Shown here: positions 1 through 8,012 of the stretch, piece by piece | Position numbering within the stretch: the stretch's first letter is position 1 | Layout of the letters: every line of letters starts with the position of its first letter | Assembly (NCBI RefSeq): GCF_002835935.1 | Contig: NZ_PJCF01000010.1 | Coordinates: 62,001 to 126,000 of the forward strand | Source of the DNA: Paraglaciecola sp. MB-3u-78 | GTDB taxonomy: Bacteria > Pseudomonadota > Gammaproteobacteria > Enterobacterales > Alteromonadaceae | Length of the DNA stretch: 64,000 nucleotides | Direction of reading: 5' to 3' | The notes under the pieces: generated by a model | Told to the model about the DNA's origin: nothing | What the model saw: only the letters and a program-made list of their open reading frames with translations | Database searches by the model: none | Program-made: the position numbers and the translations under genes

Positions 1-190
1 TTTCGTATCTGAACGCTAACTGTTGCCACTGAGCGGGAGATAGGAATAAGAAAATGTTTGGCATAATTCCTAGTCGATTTGGATCCACAGCTGACATGAA
101 ACGCTGTTCTGTCCAGTCGTTTTTGTGAAGCCATTGATTACCAATAGAATAGTGAAGAGATGGGCAGTGTTGCACTGAAAGACTCTTCAT
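1..190 (-). CDS. Partial hypothetical protein running off the left edge
   Basis: On the minus strand an ATG at 190 opens a frame that stays open for 63 codons to the first base of the window. An AGGATC sequence a few bases upstream of this ATG is a fair ribosome binding site. The visible N-terminus begins MKSLSVQHCPSLHYS and has no signal peptide, membrane segment or motif I recognise. It is divergent from the nuclease-transposase gene at 358, leaving about 170 bp between them for both promoters. Only the N-terminus is seen, so no function is proposed, and a chance open frame cannot be excluded. Confidence 0.4.
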   Translation of the reverse strand, partial: MKSLSVQHCPSLHYSIGNQWLHKNDWTEQRFMSAVDPNRLGIMPNIFLFLSPAQWQQLAFRYE

Positions 191-357
191 TTTGATCCTA
201 GCTCTCATTCCAGCCAAAAAACCTCGTCAACAATATTATTATCAATCAAGGACGGATGTTGGAATATTCTTGGTCACTCAGGCCTATAAACTATATTAGT
301 ATATATAGATATTTCATCCAAGTGACTAACTGCAATGTTTGAAGCGGCGCTATAAAA
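191..357. other. Divergent intergenic region
   Basis: This is an AT-rich gap between the leftward partial gene and the rightward fusion gene. The segment near 290-312 (tatattagtatatatagat) is a plausible promoter region. I see no clear ribosome binding site before the ATG at 358 and no inverted repeat matching the downstream side, so transposon ends could not be assigned. Confidence 0.3.
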
Positions 358-3132
358 ATGATTACACCCGATATCGCTATAGCTTATACAGAGTGTCAGC
401 TAAAATCTTACCTTTTATTATATTCCGATAAAAAAGGGGGCACCCATGAATACATTTCTATCATGGCAGAAGAAACAGAAAAGAACAGAGAGAAGTATTT
501 AATCGGGATTAAGAAAGATGTTCCTGCGGCAGAACTATACTCTATTGAAGGGTTTGAAAAAGGAACGTCTGTTCTGCTTGAGGCCAACTTAATATTTCAT
601 GACTTGAAAGCTCATGTTGTCTCGCTAACGAGAGCCAAGGCAGTTTCGTCTCAAACAAAACATCATTATTCACCGACTTTGGTCGTCGGAACACATAAAA
701 TTGCCAAAGAGCAAAAATTTCATTTGGCTTTCATAGCGCATGTATTGTCCAATATCCAGAAGGGGAAGCCGGTATCAGGCACTATTGTGGTAAATGGGGG
801 CAAAGCCCATACGATTAAATTAACTTCGATCTACAAGGATGTTGATACGGTTCTTAAACAAATAAAGGTGTGGACACAAGACATAAATTCTCTACCACCA
901 CCAATCATTCTTAACAAGCACTGTTCACTTTGTCCATTTCAAGAAGATTGCGAAAACACAGCCGCAGAAAAAGATGATTTAAGTCTGTTGAGTAGATTGA
1001 GCCAAAAGGAAATCCAAAAATATCACAAAAAAGGAATTTTCACCGTCAATCAACTTTCCTATTTATTTAGACCTAGAAAACAACGCAAAAGAAAACAAAC
1101 ACCAAAGTCTCCACTACATTACCGAGCTGAAATTCAAGCTCTGGCTATCAGAACTAAGAAGATCTACATTCAAGAACTTCCAGTGCTGTGCAGGCCAGGA
1201 GTTGAACTGTTTCTAGATATTGAAGGAACACCTGATCAGGATTCCTATTACCTCATTGGTTTGATTGTTGTGAATGGAGATAAAAAGTCGAGTCATTCTT
1301 TCTGGGCAGATTCTATAAATGACGAACAGCAAATTTGGGATAGTTTTATTGAAAAAACAAATGAATACCCTGATGCCCCAATCTACCATTATGGCAGCTA
1401 CGATGCTAAGGCTGTACGTCAGCTTAAAAATCGATATGGCAATGGTTCAGAGACTATGGATGAGCGTTTAGTCAATGTGACCACGCTCATTTATGGAAAA
1501 ATTTATTTTCCGGTCAGGGCAAATTCACTAAAAAAATTAGGTTTTTTTTTAGGAATTACTTGGTCACATCCCAAATCATCAGGTTTACAAAGTCTGGTTT
1601 GGAGATATCGTTGGAATGAAGAAAGAAATCAGCAACATAAGCAAATATTAATCACTTATAATCAAGAAGATTGTAAAGCCCTATACATACTAACCACTGA
1701 GCTTACAAAGATAATTGAAACAGCTGATTCAAAATGGAATGTCGACTTTGCCGATCAACCCAAAAAGCATGTTACAGATATTGGTAATAAAATTCACGAA
1801 GAACTAGATTTAATGCTCAAATTTGCTCACGTTCGTTACAACCAGAATAAAATACATTTAAATTCAACCGAATGTTCGAGTTCACCCAGGGAAAGCGCCC
1901 AACAATCCGTCACCGCAAAATATGTGCGAATTACTCCCAAGCCAATGAAAGAAGTTTGCGTGCCCAGAATGAGAAGGTGCCCTGCATGCCATCGTTTGCT
2001 TAAAGTTTTAGAACAACAAGCGTCAACAGTCATTATAGACTTGGTATTCACCAAAAATGGATGTAGAAAAACGATAATTAAGTATTTTGGGACAAAGTGT
2101 TATTGTTTGAAATGCCGAAAAATATACGCGCCCAAAATGGTGAGTTCTTTTAAGGGTAAAATGTTTGGATACAGTTTTATTGCCTGGATCGTGTATCAAC
2201 GGATTATCCTTCGTCTGCCTTATGAAATGATTTGCCAAGCTCTGGCAGACACTTTTAATGAAAGTGCATCCACTGATACTATAGTAAGGTCTATTGCTTA
2301 TTTTGCAGATCATTATTCCGATACAGAGGCTCTCTTGCTCCAAAAAATATTGCAAAGTCCTTTCGTTCATGTGGATGAAACGACAATTAATATAAATGGA
2401 GCGGTTCAATACGTATGGGTATTTACGGATGGTAAACACGTTGTGTTTAGGCTAACAGAGACAAGACAGTCGACAATCGTTCACGAGTTATTTTCCAACT
2501 ATACAGGTGTATTGATTTCTGATTTTTATGCTGGATACGATGCCATTAATTGTCGACAGCAGAAATGTTGGGCTCATCTGATGAGGGATCTTAATGATGA
2601 TTTGTGGAAGGAGCCATTCAATGAAGAGTTGGAAGTATTTGTACTTAGTGTTAAAGACCTAATTTTACCAATTTTTAAAGCAGTGCAAAAATACGGTTTG
2701 AAAAAGAGGCACCTTAATAAATTTCGAAAGAGCATTGAAATATTTTACAAGAAAAATGTTGATGGTAATACCTACAAATTTGAAATTACGACCAGATATC
2801 AAAAACGATTTAACCGTTACAGGAATAGCTTGTTTACATTTATTGAAGAGGACGGGATTGACTGGCACAACAATATGGCAGAAAGAGCAATAAAACCGGT
2901 CATAATCCAAAGAAAAATTTCCATGTCTTTTTGGAAGAGTGGTGCCAATACTTATTTACTACTTTTAAGTATCGCTCAATCTTGTAGGCTTCAAAATAAA
3001 CCGTTTCTTAAATTTTTAGTTTCTCAGGAAAAAGATGTTGATGAGTATAAAGCGCCAAAGCAACACAAATATTCTCGACTATTGTCCCCAAAAAACAAGA
3101 GTGGAGACTCTGGGAATAAAACAAATGAATAA
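358..3132 (+). CDS. RecB/Cas4-like nuclease + DEDD exonuclease + IS66 transposase fusion
   Basis: This 924-residue protein joins three units. Residues 1-200 resemble TM0106-type RecB-like nucleases: one cysteine near the N-terminus (C13) and a C-x2-C-x5-C group (C189, C192, C198), the layout of Cas4/AddB iron-sulfur nucleases. Residues 280-450 are an RNase H-like DEDD exonuclease (YprB type) with D287-x-E289 in LDIEG, D349 in HYGSYD and Y434/D438 in YNQEDC. Residues 535-900 are an IS66 DDE transposase: zinc-binding pairs C541/C544 and C583/C586, then D673 (VHVDET), D722 (SDFYAGYD) and E842 (NNMAERA). All catalytic residues of the exonuclease and transposase parts look intact. The PD-(D/E)XK motif of the first part is degenerate. 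No tnpA or tnpB helper genes lie beside it. The fusion is real in sequence, since one frame spans it; whether it transposes or acts as a nuclease system is unknown. Confidence 0.85.
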   Translation: MITPDIAIAYTECQLKSYLLLYSDKKGGTHEYISIMAEETEKNREKYLIGIKKDVPAAELYSIEGFEKGTSVLLEANLIFHDLKAHVVSLTRAKAVSSQTKHHYSPTLVVGTHKIAKEQKFHLAFIAHVLSNIQKGKPVSGTIVVNGGKAHTIKLTSIYKDVDTVLKQIKVWTQDINSLPPPIILNKHCSLCPFQEDCENTAAEKDDLSLLSRLSQKEIQKYHKKGIFTVNQLSYLFRPRKQRKRKQTPKSPLHYRAEIQALAIRTKKIYIQELPVLCRPGVELFLDIEGTPDQDSYYLIGLIVVNGDKKSSHSFWADSINDEQQIWDSFIEKTNEYPDAPIYHYGSYDAKAVRQLKNRYGNGSETMDERLVNVTTLIYGKIYFPVRANSLKKLGFFLGITWSHPKSSGLQSLVWRYRWNEERNQQHKQILITYNQEDCKALYILTTELTKIIETADSKWNVDFADQPKKHVTDIGNKIHEELDLMLKFAHVRYNQNKIHLNSTECSSSPRESAQQSVTAKYVRITPKPMKEVCVPRMRRCPACHRLLKVLEQQASTVIIDLVFTKNGCRKTIIKYFGTKCYCLKCRKIYAPKMVSSFKGKMFGYSFIAWIVYQRIILRLPYEMICQALADTFNESASTDTIVRSIAYFADHYSDTEALLLQKILQSPFVHVDETTININGAVQYVWVFTDGKHVVFRLTETRQSTIVHELFSNYTGVLISDFYAGYDAINCRQQKCWAHLMRDLNDDLWKEPFNEELEVFVLSVKDLILPIFKAVQKYGLKKRHLNKFRKSIEIFYKKNVDGNTYKFEITTRYQKRFNRYRNSLFTFIEEDGIDWHNNMAERAIKPVIIQRKISMSFWKSGANTYLLLLSIAQSCRLQNKPFLKFLVSQEKDVDEYKAPKQHKYSRLLSPKNKSGDSGNKTNE

Positions 3133-3656
3133 GATGGATTTTGGATCGCAGTAGAGTATAAAAAATTGAGGGTGTAAAGCTCAGGGAGGCGTTTGCTTTA
3201 CTGACTGAAAATACGAAAAAATAGCGAAGAAAAGAGAAAACATATGACGTTAAATAGTCTTGTTGAGCATTAAATCGCGCGATTACAGCGATGTAAAAGC
3301 AATATCTCCTCACAACAATCTCTGCGTATTATCAATTCCCCATAGCGCAAACCTCCCACGGTTTCTTCTATGTTGACTTTGTCGACATCAGTTTCAACTA
3401 GAGTATCAACATCACGTATCAGATCATGTCACTGATGATCAACAAACCTACTCATTGTTAGCGTTAACTGCCTAATCATGAATGACGGCAATGGTGGCTT
3501 AGTTCACGTTCAGGCTGAACGACTCACTGGTAAAAAGTTATTATCAAACACCACCTGTTTTCATCTATGGGGAATGTCAGCTATCAGGAAACGGCTAGCG
3601 GAATGTTGTTGTTCAGTCATGTCCGCTGTAGATCAAAACATACAACAAATTTTAGT
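3133..3656. other. Intergenic region without a convincing gene
   Basis: Short open frames exist here on both strands, but they lack ribosome binding sites and protein-like composition. The minus-strand frame at 3008-3313 overlaps the end of the fusion gene. The segment 3420-3475 contains several short AT-rich inverted motifs that I could not assign. Confidence 0.4.
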
Positions 3657-3862
3657 GACAATTCTCAAGTGCTAATGTCTTCAGTGTGGCAATTCTTGCC
3701 ATTAAAGCCAATTATCCTAACGACAGCAATGTCGGAAAACTTGCCATTAGGATACCAACCGATAACATCAAAAAGTTTAAAGGTATACAGATTGCTTGAA
3801 CGGCTCCTGATCGCTCACTGGAGCCATTCGCTGTGTGTCACAAATGTGCCAATAGCTGATTA
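3657..3862. repeat. Interspersed repeat copy (partner at 24529-24700)
   Basis: Blocks shared with 24529-24700 occur in the same order: gtcggaaaacttgcca followed by aggat and ccgata, then ggagccattcgctg with a flanking cgctca, then cacaaatgtgcc. The copies are diverged but collinear over about 170 bp. Small open frames inside it are probably not genes. Confidence 0.65.
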
Positions 3863-3876
3863 ACACGACGACACAT

Positions 3877-3895
3877 AAAAAAGGCCAACGGCCTA
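3877..3895 (-). terminator. Hairpin terminator, minus strand
   Basis: The sequence aggccaacggcct forms a 5-bp GC-rich stem with a 3-base loop. It is preceded on the plus strand by a run of six A, which becomes a T run on the minus strand. No minus-strand gene upstream of it is convincing. Confidence 0.45.
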
Positions 3896-3999
3896 AAACA
3901 CTTACTTTCCCCCAAAACATTATTCCAATATGCCCTTTATGAATGGGGCTTGTAGTTTTTGGCACCTAAATATCTTACCATGTTGGAATTGGGTGTTAT

Positions 4000-4797
4000 T
4001 TGGAGTATTTCATCATCACTGATTTAGAAAAACCTAGACGAAGACGTCCTGTATCTGATGCTGTAAAGCGGTTAAAAAGCAGTACGAAAGGCGCTGGTAG
4101 GATTAAAAATAAATCTCAGTTGAAACATATACTAGCCAACGCAAATCGAGGTGAGTGCGCTGAGCGTAATGTCGCCTTGGTCTGGTTTTTATTCGGCTCT
4201 CTTACCAGAATTACAGAGACGTGCTATTTACGCGTGGAGGACATTTTTTATAGTAACGGATCTTTAAAATCTATTTTCAGAATGAAAAAAGAATATGCAA
4301 AGGGTGGCCGTAGTCGTGATTGTGCCTTAGTTCTTAAGCAGCAAAGAAAGGCGTTATTAGCATGGCGCGACAAAAGAATTAGAGACAATGCCTTTTTATC
4401 TGATGATGGTAGTTATGGGGGGTTACGCGGTGACAGCCCTTTGTTTTTATCTTATAAAGGTCAACGAGGGCATAAATGGGTAAAGCTTGCATTTAATCCA
4501 AAATCATACAAAACCAAAGATGGTAAAGAGCAGGAGATAATGCGCTGTTCCAGCATGGAAAACTATATTCGAGATCTATTTAAAAAATGTGGGTTCAAAA
4601 AAGGCTCTAGCCACTCTGGGCGTAAAAGTACATCAAGCTACCTAAGTGACTTAGGTGTGCCGTATGATGTTATACAAATGGCTATAGGTCATTTAAGCGG
4701 TGATATGACAGACACTTATATTATTCCCGATCCTCAGAGGTTAACTGATGCCCTGAATGGTTTGTACAGCACAATACCGCAAATTGGAGAAGCTTAA
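4000..4797 (+). CDS. Tyrosine recombinase (phage-type integrase)
   Basis: This 265-residue protein carries the catalytic set of tyrosine recombinases: R70 in the box I segment LTRITETCYLRVED, H205-x-x-R208 in HSGRKS, H231 in IGHLSGD and the nucleophile Y240 in TDTYI. A lysine-rich turn around residues 95-103 fits the catalytic lysine. The N-terminal DNA-binding part is short, so this is a compact integrase. Such proteins on plasmids resolve dimers or integrate elements. A winged-helix protein follows after 3 bp, which suggests an operon and a possible accessory or directionality role for that protein. No att site could be identified. Confidence 0.85.
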   Translation: MEYFIITDLEKPRRRRPVSDAVKRLKSSTKGAGRIKNKSQLKHILANANRGECAERNVALVWFLFGSLTRITETCYLRVEDIFYSNGSLKSIFRMKKEYAKGGRSRDCALVLKQQRKALLAWRDKRIRDNAFLSDDGSYGGLRGDSPLFLSYKGQRGHKWVKLAFNPKSYKTKDGKEQEIMRCSSMENYIRDLFKKCGFKKGSSHSGRKSTSSYLSDLGVPYDVIQMAIGHLSGDMTDTYIIPDPQRLTDALNGLYSTIPQIGEA

Positions 4798-4800
4798 TAA

Positions 4801-5088
4801 ATGACAGATAAGTACAGCAAAACCAAAACAAGCTACTACAGACGGATTTACGTGGCTTATCTTATAGATACTGGTACCAATACAGTGAAAGGGCTGTTGG
4901 ACGCTACTGGGATGCATAGGCGAACGCTGCAAGACACATTATCCGCCTTGCCAGAGTTGGATATTATTGTTGAATCATCAGGCGGAACTAAAGCGCTCAC
5001 TTACAAAGTTACCAATTGGGCTGCAATAAAAAAAGAATGGGTAAAAAATAACTTGCAGCACATAAAAGACGTGCTAGAATGCAGTTAG
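4801..5088 (+). CDS. Small winged-helix protein
   Basis: This 95-residue protein follows the integrase by 3 bp. The segment TNTVKGLLDATGMHRRTLQD reads as the helix-turn-helix of a winged-helix domain, and the LTYKVTNW segment would be the wing strand. It has no membrane segment. Tight linkage to the integrase suggests a regulator or recombination accessory protein, but this is inference from position only. Confidence 0.65.
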   Translation: MTDKYSKTKTSYYRRIYVAYLIDTGTNTVKGLLDATGMHRRTLQDTLSALPELDIIVESSGGTKALTYKVTNWAAIKKEWVKNNLQHIKDVLECS

Positions 5089-5141
5089 ATATTAATCATG
5101 TGCCACATGAATAAGGATTAGTTTTGAGGTTGTCGTTTATA

Positions 5142-5417
5142 ATGAAAGATGTTTTGCTTCTACTCTTTGCCATAGAGCGGAAAGGCGGTAAAAACCCCGT
5201 TGGTAGTATGGCGCTGCTTAACAGTATTAATGATAGTCGAAACAGCTTCATAGCGGATAAAAATTTCCGCACAAGCTGCCATAAAATGGTCGAGCATGGA
5301 TTAGTTGAGATGCACAGAGGGCCAGCATTAAAACTTTACTGGAAACTAACCAACTTTGGCCGTACTAAAGCAGAAACTATTTATAACGAGATAATAATGG
5401 AACAAAGCAATGGCTAA
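5142..5417 (+). CDS. Small winged-helix protein, intact copy
   Basis: The ATG at 5142 is preferred because ttgaggttg about 10 bases upstream gives a Shine-Dalgarno match; a TTG at 5124 is the alternative start. The product is about 91 residues with a winged-helix look: a helical N-terminus, then VEHGLVEMHRGPALKLYWKL with a recognition helix and wing, and a C-terminal ETIYNEI helix. Its last codons overlap the start of the next gene. The same overlap is preserved in the truncated second copy at 5950-6078, which shows that these two genes were duplicated together. Confidence 0.6.
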   Translation: MKDVLLLLFAIERKGGKNPVGSMALLNSINDSRNSFIADKNFRTSCHKMVEHGLVEMHRGPALKLYWKLTNFGRTKAETIYNEIIMEQSNG

Positions 5418-5592
5418 AAAACAGGAATTTAAGGAGCCACCGGTGATGCTCGTCCAGACTTGGTATGACTTGCTTAACAATAAAGATAGTAAAGAACTTC
5501 AGAAAAGTGGACAAGATAAGCTGCTTAGGGCTTTTAACAATGATCCTCAAGCCATTGCTGATTATCTTAAGCTACATAAGATCATTGAGTGA
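5410..5592 (+). CDS. Small hypothetical protein, copy 1 of a duplicated pair
   Basis: This 60-residue soluble protein has the core LVQTWYDLLNNKDSKE and ends in YLKLHKIIE. It overlaps the upstream winged-helix gene by 8 bases. A clear paralogue lies at 6071-6250 with matching VLVQTWYELLLNGEDK and YLKKHNIIE segments. The conserved core and the conserved overlap argue that both are real genes. The function is unknown. Confidence 0.6.
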   Translation: MAKKQEFKEPPVMLVQTWYDLLNNKDSKELQKSGQDKLLRAFNNDPQAIADYLKLHKIIE

Positions 5593-5602
5593 GAAATGAA
5601 CT

Positions 5603-5731
5603 ATGTCAGATGATGATTTAACAAAACTCAAAGAACAAATTGTACATGCTGAAAAATATGGTTTTGAGGGTGTAGGTCTAAGTCTCAAAAAAGTGAAATG
5701 GTTGCTTGAGCAAGCAATAAAAAACAAATAG
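5603..5731 (+). CDS. Very small hypothetical protein
   Basis: A 42-codon frame starts with ATG at 5603, ten bases after the preceding stop; the upstream gagaaatga gives a weak ribosome binding site. The sequence MSDDDLTKLKEQIVHAEKY is amphipathic and helical, and the protein ends in lysines. It has no recognisable domain. It is supported mainly by its fit in a chain of closely spaced co-directional genes. Confidence 0.45.
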   Translation: MSDDDLTKLKEQIVHAEKYGFEGVGLSLKKVKWLLEQAIKNK

Positions 5732-5770
5732 TTGGAATAAATCACATTCGTAATTAATAGGAATAACAAA

Positions 5771-5995
5771 ATGAAATTAAATATGTATCCACAATTAGCA
5801 ATGTCACTAGATATATTTTTACACGCAATACTAATTGTGTTGGTCGCTATAGGAGTAAATACGATTGTAGGCGGATTGTTTGGAGAGGTGTTTATATTTT
5901 TGAGTGTGTTCGTAAGTATAGCATTGGCAAAATATTCTGGAGAAAATGAAGACGTTGGCCTGCTCGTTTTCCGTCGTTGGTTGAGAGTGAATTAG
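5771..5995 (+). CDS. Small membrane protein
   Basis: This 74-residue protein has two predicted membrane segments, roughly residues 10-32 (LDIFLHAILIVLVAIGVNTI) and 36-55 (LFGEVFIFLSVFVSIALA), followed by a short charged tail. AATAGGAATAAC just upstream supplies a ribosome binding site. Its 3' end overlaps, in another frame, the remnant of a winged-helix gene, so it probably sits on the junction of the duplicated module. The function is unknown. Confidence 0.55.
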   Translation: MKLNMYPQLAMSLDIFLHAILIVLVAIGVNTIVGGLFGEVFIFLSVFVSIALAKYSGENEDVGLLVFRRWLRVN

Positions 5996-6078
5996 CTTAT
6001 TGGAATTTAACGGACGCTGGCAGAGACAGAGCCTGCGAAATCTATAGGGATATTATGTTGGAGCAAGAAAATGGATGA
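5950..6078 (+). pseudogene. 3' remnant of the duplicated winged-helix gene
   Basis: In this frame the sequence reads LAYWNLTDAGRDRACEIYRDI and ends in EQENG before the stop. This aligns with the C-terminus of the intact protein at 5142-5417 (LYWKLTNFGRTKAETIYNEI, EQSNG). The N-terminal part is gone: an in-frame stop at 5947 lies just before it, and the small membrane protein gene occupies the upstream bases. The overlap with the next gene's start is kept. Confidence 0.65.
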
Positions 6079-6250
6079 TAAAGTAATACAAGAAGAGCCG
6101 CCGTTAGTGTTGGTCCAAACTTGGTATGAGTTGTTGTTAAATGGCGAAGATAAACAATCGAGACGACATGCTGAGAAAATGCTTATGGGTGCATTTGGAA
6201 CCCAAGAAGCGGTTGCAAATTACTTGAAAAAACACAACATAATCGAATAG
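6071..6250 (+). CDS. Small hypothetical protein, copy 2 of a duplicated pair
   Basis: This 59-residue paralogue of the protein at 5410-5592 shares the VLVQTWYELL core and the C-terminal ANYLKKHNIIE. The reading frame is intact while the partner winged-helix gene upstream is truncated, so this member may still be expressed. It is soluble and of unknown function. Confidence 0.55.
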   Translation: MDDKVIQEEPPLVLVQTWYELLLNGEDKQSRRHAEKMLMGAFGTQEAVANYLKKHNIIE

Positions 6251-6355
6251 TGGAATCAATGATTATGTACCTCAAAAAGTGTACTTATGCCATCAGCATG
6301 AAGAACACGGATTTTTAGCTAAATAATTCAATGTATTGATATGGAAAACTTAAAT

Positions 6356-6787
6356 ATGAACAAAATCGCTATATTTTTAGTGGCAATTTCAATTGCATTA
6401 ACCGGATGTGATAATGCGGGTAAGTCCCAAAGTATTGATGTTGCAAACACAGCATCCGAGTTATTAGCTGTAAATTCGGTGAGAGTTATCATTGCAGATA
6501 AAAACCCCCAGCCTATTTTATTCGAGAATAAAGATTGCTTTTATCAAGCGGATGCATCGTCAAAGACGCAGGGTGTAATCGAATTTAGGTTAAATAGCGT
6601 CACTTGTGGGAGTGTAGGCAAAGAGATCAATACAACGAATAATGCTCCAGTTCTTTATTTTACAGGAGCTGAAATTCTTAGAAGCGCTATGGTTGTTGGC
6701 GTTGTAAATGAAATGAGTATCGGTAAAAAGATTGATGGAACGAAATGGCTTAAATTTGAGAAAGAATTAAGCAAATATTCCGAGTAG
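6356..6787 (+). CDS. Hypothetical lipoprotein
   Basis: From the ATG at 6356 the protein begins with a short positive N-terminus and a hydrophobic stretch ending in the lipobox LTGC, so it should be lipidated on that cysteine and anchored in a membrane. An earlier ATG at 6341 is possible but would lengthen the signal peptide without benefit. The mature part, about 125 residues, has two further cysteines that may pair (DCFYQ and VTCGS). No family is recognised. Confidence 0.6.
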   Translation: MNKIAIFLVAISIALTGCDNAGKSQSIDVANTASELLAVNSVRVIIADKNPQPILFENKDCFYQADASSKTQGVIEFRLNSVTCGSVGKEINTTNNAPVLYFTGAEILRSAMVVGVVNEMSIGKKIDGTKWLKFEKELSKYSE

Positions 6788-6860
6788 AACTTATTTTTTT
6801 GTTTTAAACAAAAGTTAATTATAAATAATAGGTATGCATTCAAAAATAGGAAACATGTGA

Positions 6861-7190
6861 GTGAGTAATAGTCTGAAAATTGTGTTCGCTCTGTGCGCTT
6901 TGCTGAGCGCCAAAGCTCTGGCCAGTAATGGAGGTGGTATGAAGCCGCCTGGGGATGTTTTCTCTTGTGTTCAGGCTAGTCGGAATTACCTGATAGGTAC
7001 CAAAGATGTAAAGGCGACATTTTTGAAAATTAATAAAGAATGGGCGTGTCTTTCTGATGAGGACTTAACACTCTGCAAGGAAACAACATTAATGGTGTTT
7101 GACATGTATAAAAAGGGCTTTTCAAATAAATCAATTCAGAATGCAATTTATTCTAAAGGTGCTTGGACAGCTGGCATTTGTAATAAATGA
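6861..7190 (+). CDS. Small secreted protein
   Basis: A GTG start at 6861, preceded by AGGAAAC, gives a 109-residue protein with a typical signal peptide (hydrophobic core residues 5-18, cleavage after AKALA). The mature part holds four cysteines (FSCVQ, WACLSD, TLCKE, GICNK), suggesting two disulfides in the periplasm or outside the cell. It lies just before an IS66 element and after the lipoprotein gene, and may be co-transcribed with that gene. The function is unknown. Confidence 0.55.
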   Translation: MSNSLKIVFALCALLSAKALASNGGGMKPPGDVFSCVQASRNYLIGTKDVKATFLKINKEWACLSDEDLTLCKETTLMVFDMYKKGFSNKSIQNAIYSKGAWTAGICNK

Positions 7191-7302
7191 AATAATAGGA
7201 AAACCCAGAAAGAAGAACGGCTTTGAGCTTACGGCAGCATAGCGCAACTTCTTAAATTTGATCTGATTTAATGTTTTCAACTTATTTATTCGAGATGAAA
7301 AT

Positions 7303-7677
7303 ATGGCAAACGCTAAAGAAATAAATCAGGTAGTTGAAGCATTTGAGTTATGGCGACATAACCGAGGCAGTCGTAAATCCCCAACCCCACAAGCACTGCG
7401 AAAACAAGCCGTCGACTTACTTGAACACTGCACTTACAGTAATGTTACCTCGATGCTGCGGATCAGTGGCTCACAATTGAAACAATGGCGTGAGTCCGTT
7501 AAGCCAAGCCAAACAAACCATGATTTCATCCAACTTCCTGCGCGAAGCGAAGCGCAGCATAGTATTAATAAACATCCCATAATCGAGCTTCGTTTGTGCA
7601 ATGGTGCGGCATTGACGTTTGCGGGCCAGATTTCGCAAGCCTTGCTTGTAACGATGATCCAGGAAGCGAAACCATGA
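7303..7677 (+). CDS. tnpA: IS66 helper protein TnpA
   Basis: This 124-residue protein has an N-terminal helix-turn-helix of the IS66 OrfA type (LRKQAVDLLEHCTYSNVTSML) and the IELRLCNGAALTF segment typical of the C-terminal part of IS66 OrfA. Its stop overlaps the tnpB start as ATGA at 7674, the usual coupling in IS66. The frame is intact. Confidence 0.8.
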   Translation: MANAKEINQVVEAFELWRHNRGSRKSPTPQALRKQAVDLLEHCTYSNVTSMLRISGSQLKQWRESVKPSQTNHDFIQLPARSEAQHSINKHPIIELRLCNGAALTFAGQISQALLVTMIQEAKP

Positions 7678-8012
7678 TCCATTTAACGGCCCAGACGCCG
7701 ATTTTGATCGCCACTTCCCCGGCCGATTTTCGCATGGGGATCGATGGATTAGCCGCGCTTTGCCACAGCAGACTGACGCATGACCCCCGCTGTGGAATAT
7801 TGTTTGTGTTTATCAATCGCAATAAAACCATGATCCGTACGCTAGCCTATGATGGCAACGGGTTTTGGTTAATGACCAAGCGTTTATCCAAGGGTAAGTT
7901 TCAATGCTGGCCCAACGTCAACTCAATTGTTCATCCGTTTGAAGCCAAGCAGTTACGTCAACTTCTGAGCGGCGTGCAAGCTGATCTTAAACGATCATTT
8001 ATAGCAAAATAA
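7674..8012 (+). CDS. tnpB: IS66 helper protein TnpB (Orf2-like)
   Basis: This 112-residue protein starts at the ATG overlapping the tnpA stop. The sequence FRMGIDGLAALC, then ILFVFINRNKTMIRTLAYDGNGFWL, is the hallmark of the IS66 Orf2 family (PF05717). The frame is intact. TnpB is needed for IS66 transposition, but its biochemical role is not defined. Confidence 0.9.
   Translation: MIHLTAQTPILIATSPADFRMGIDGLAALCHSRLTHDPRCGILFVFINRNKTMIRTLAYDGNGFWLMTKRLSKGKFQCWPNVNSIVHPFEAKQLRQLLSGVQADLKRSFIAK

Noticed and set aside
3478-3863. Overlapping plus-strand frames of 65 and 98 codons
   Set aside because: The repeat copy at 3657-3862 accounts for much of both, and neither has a good start or recognisable product.
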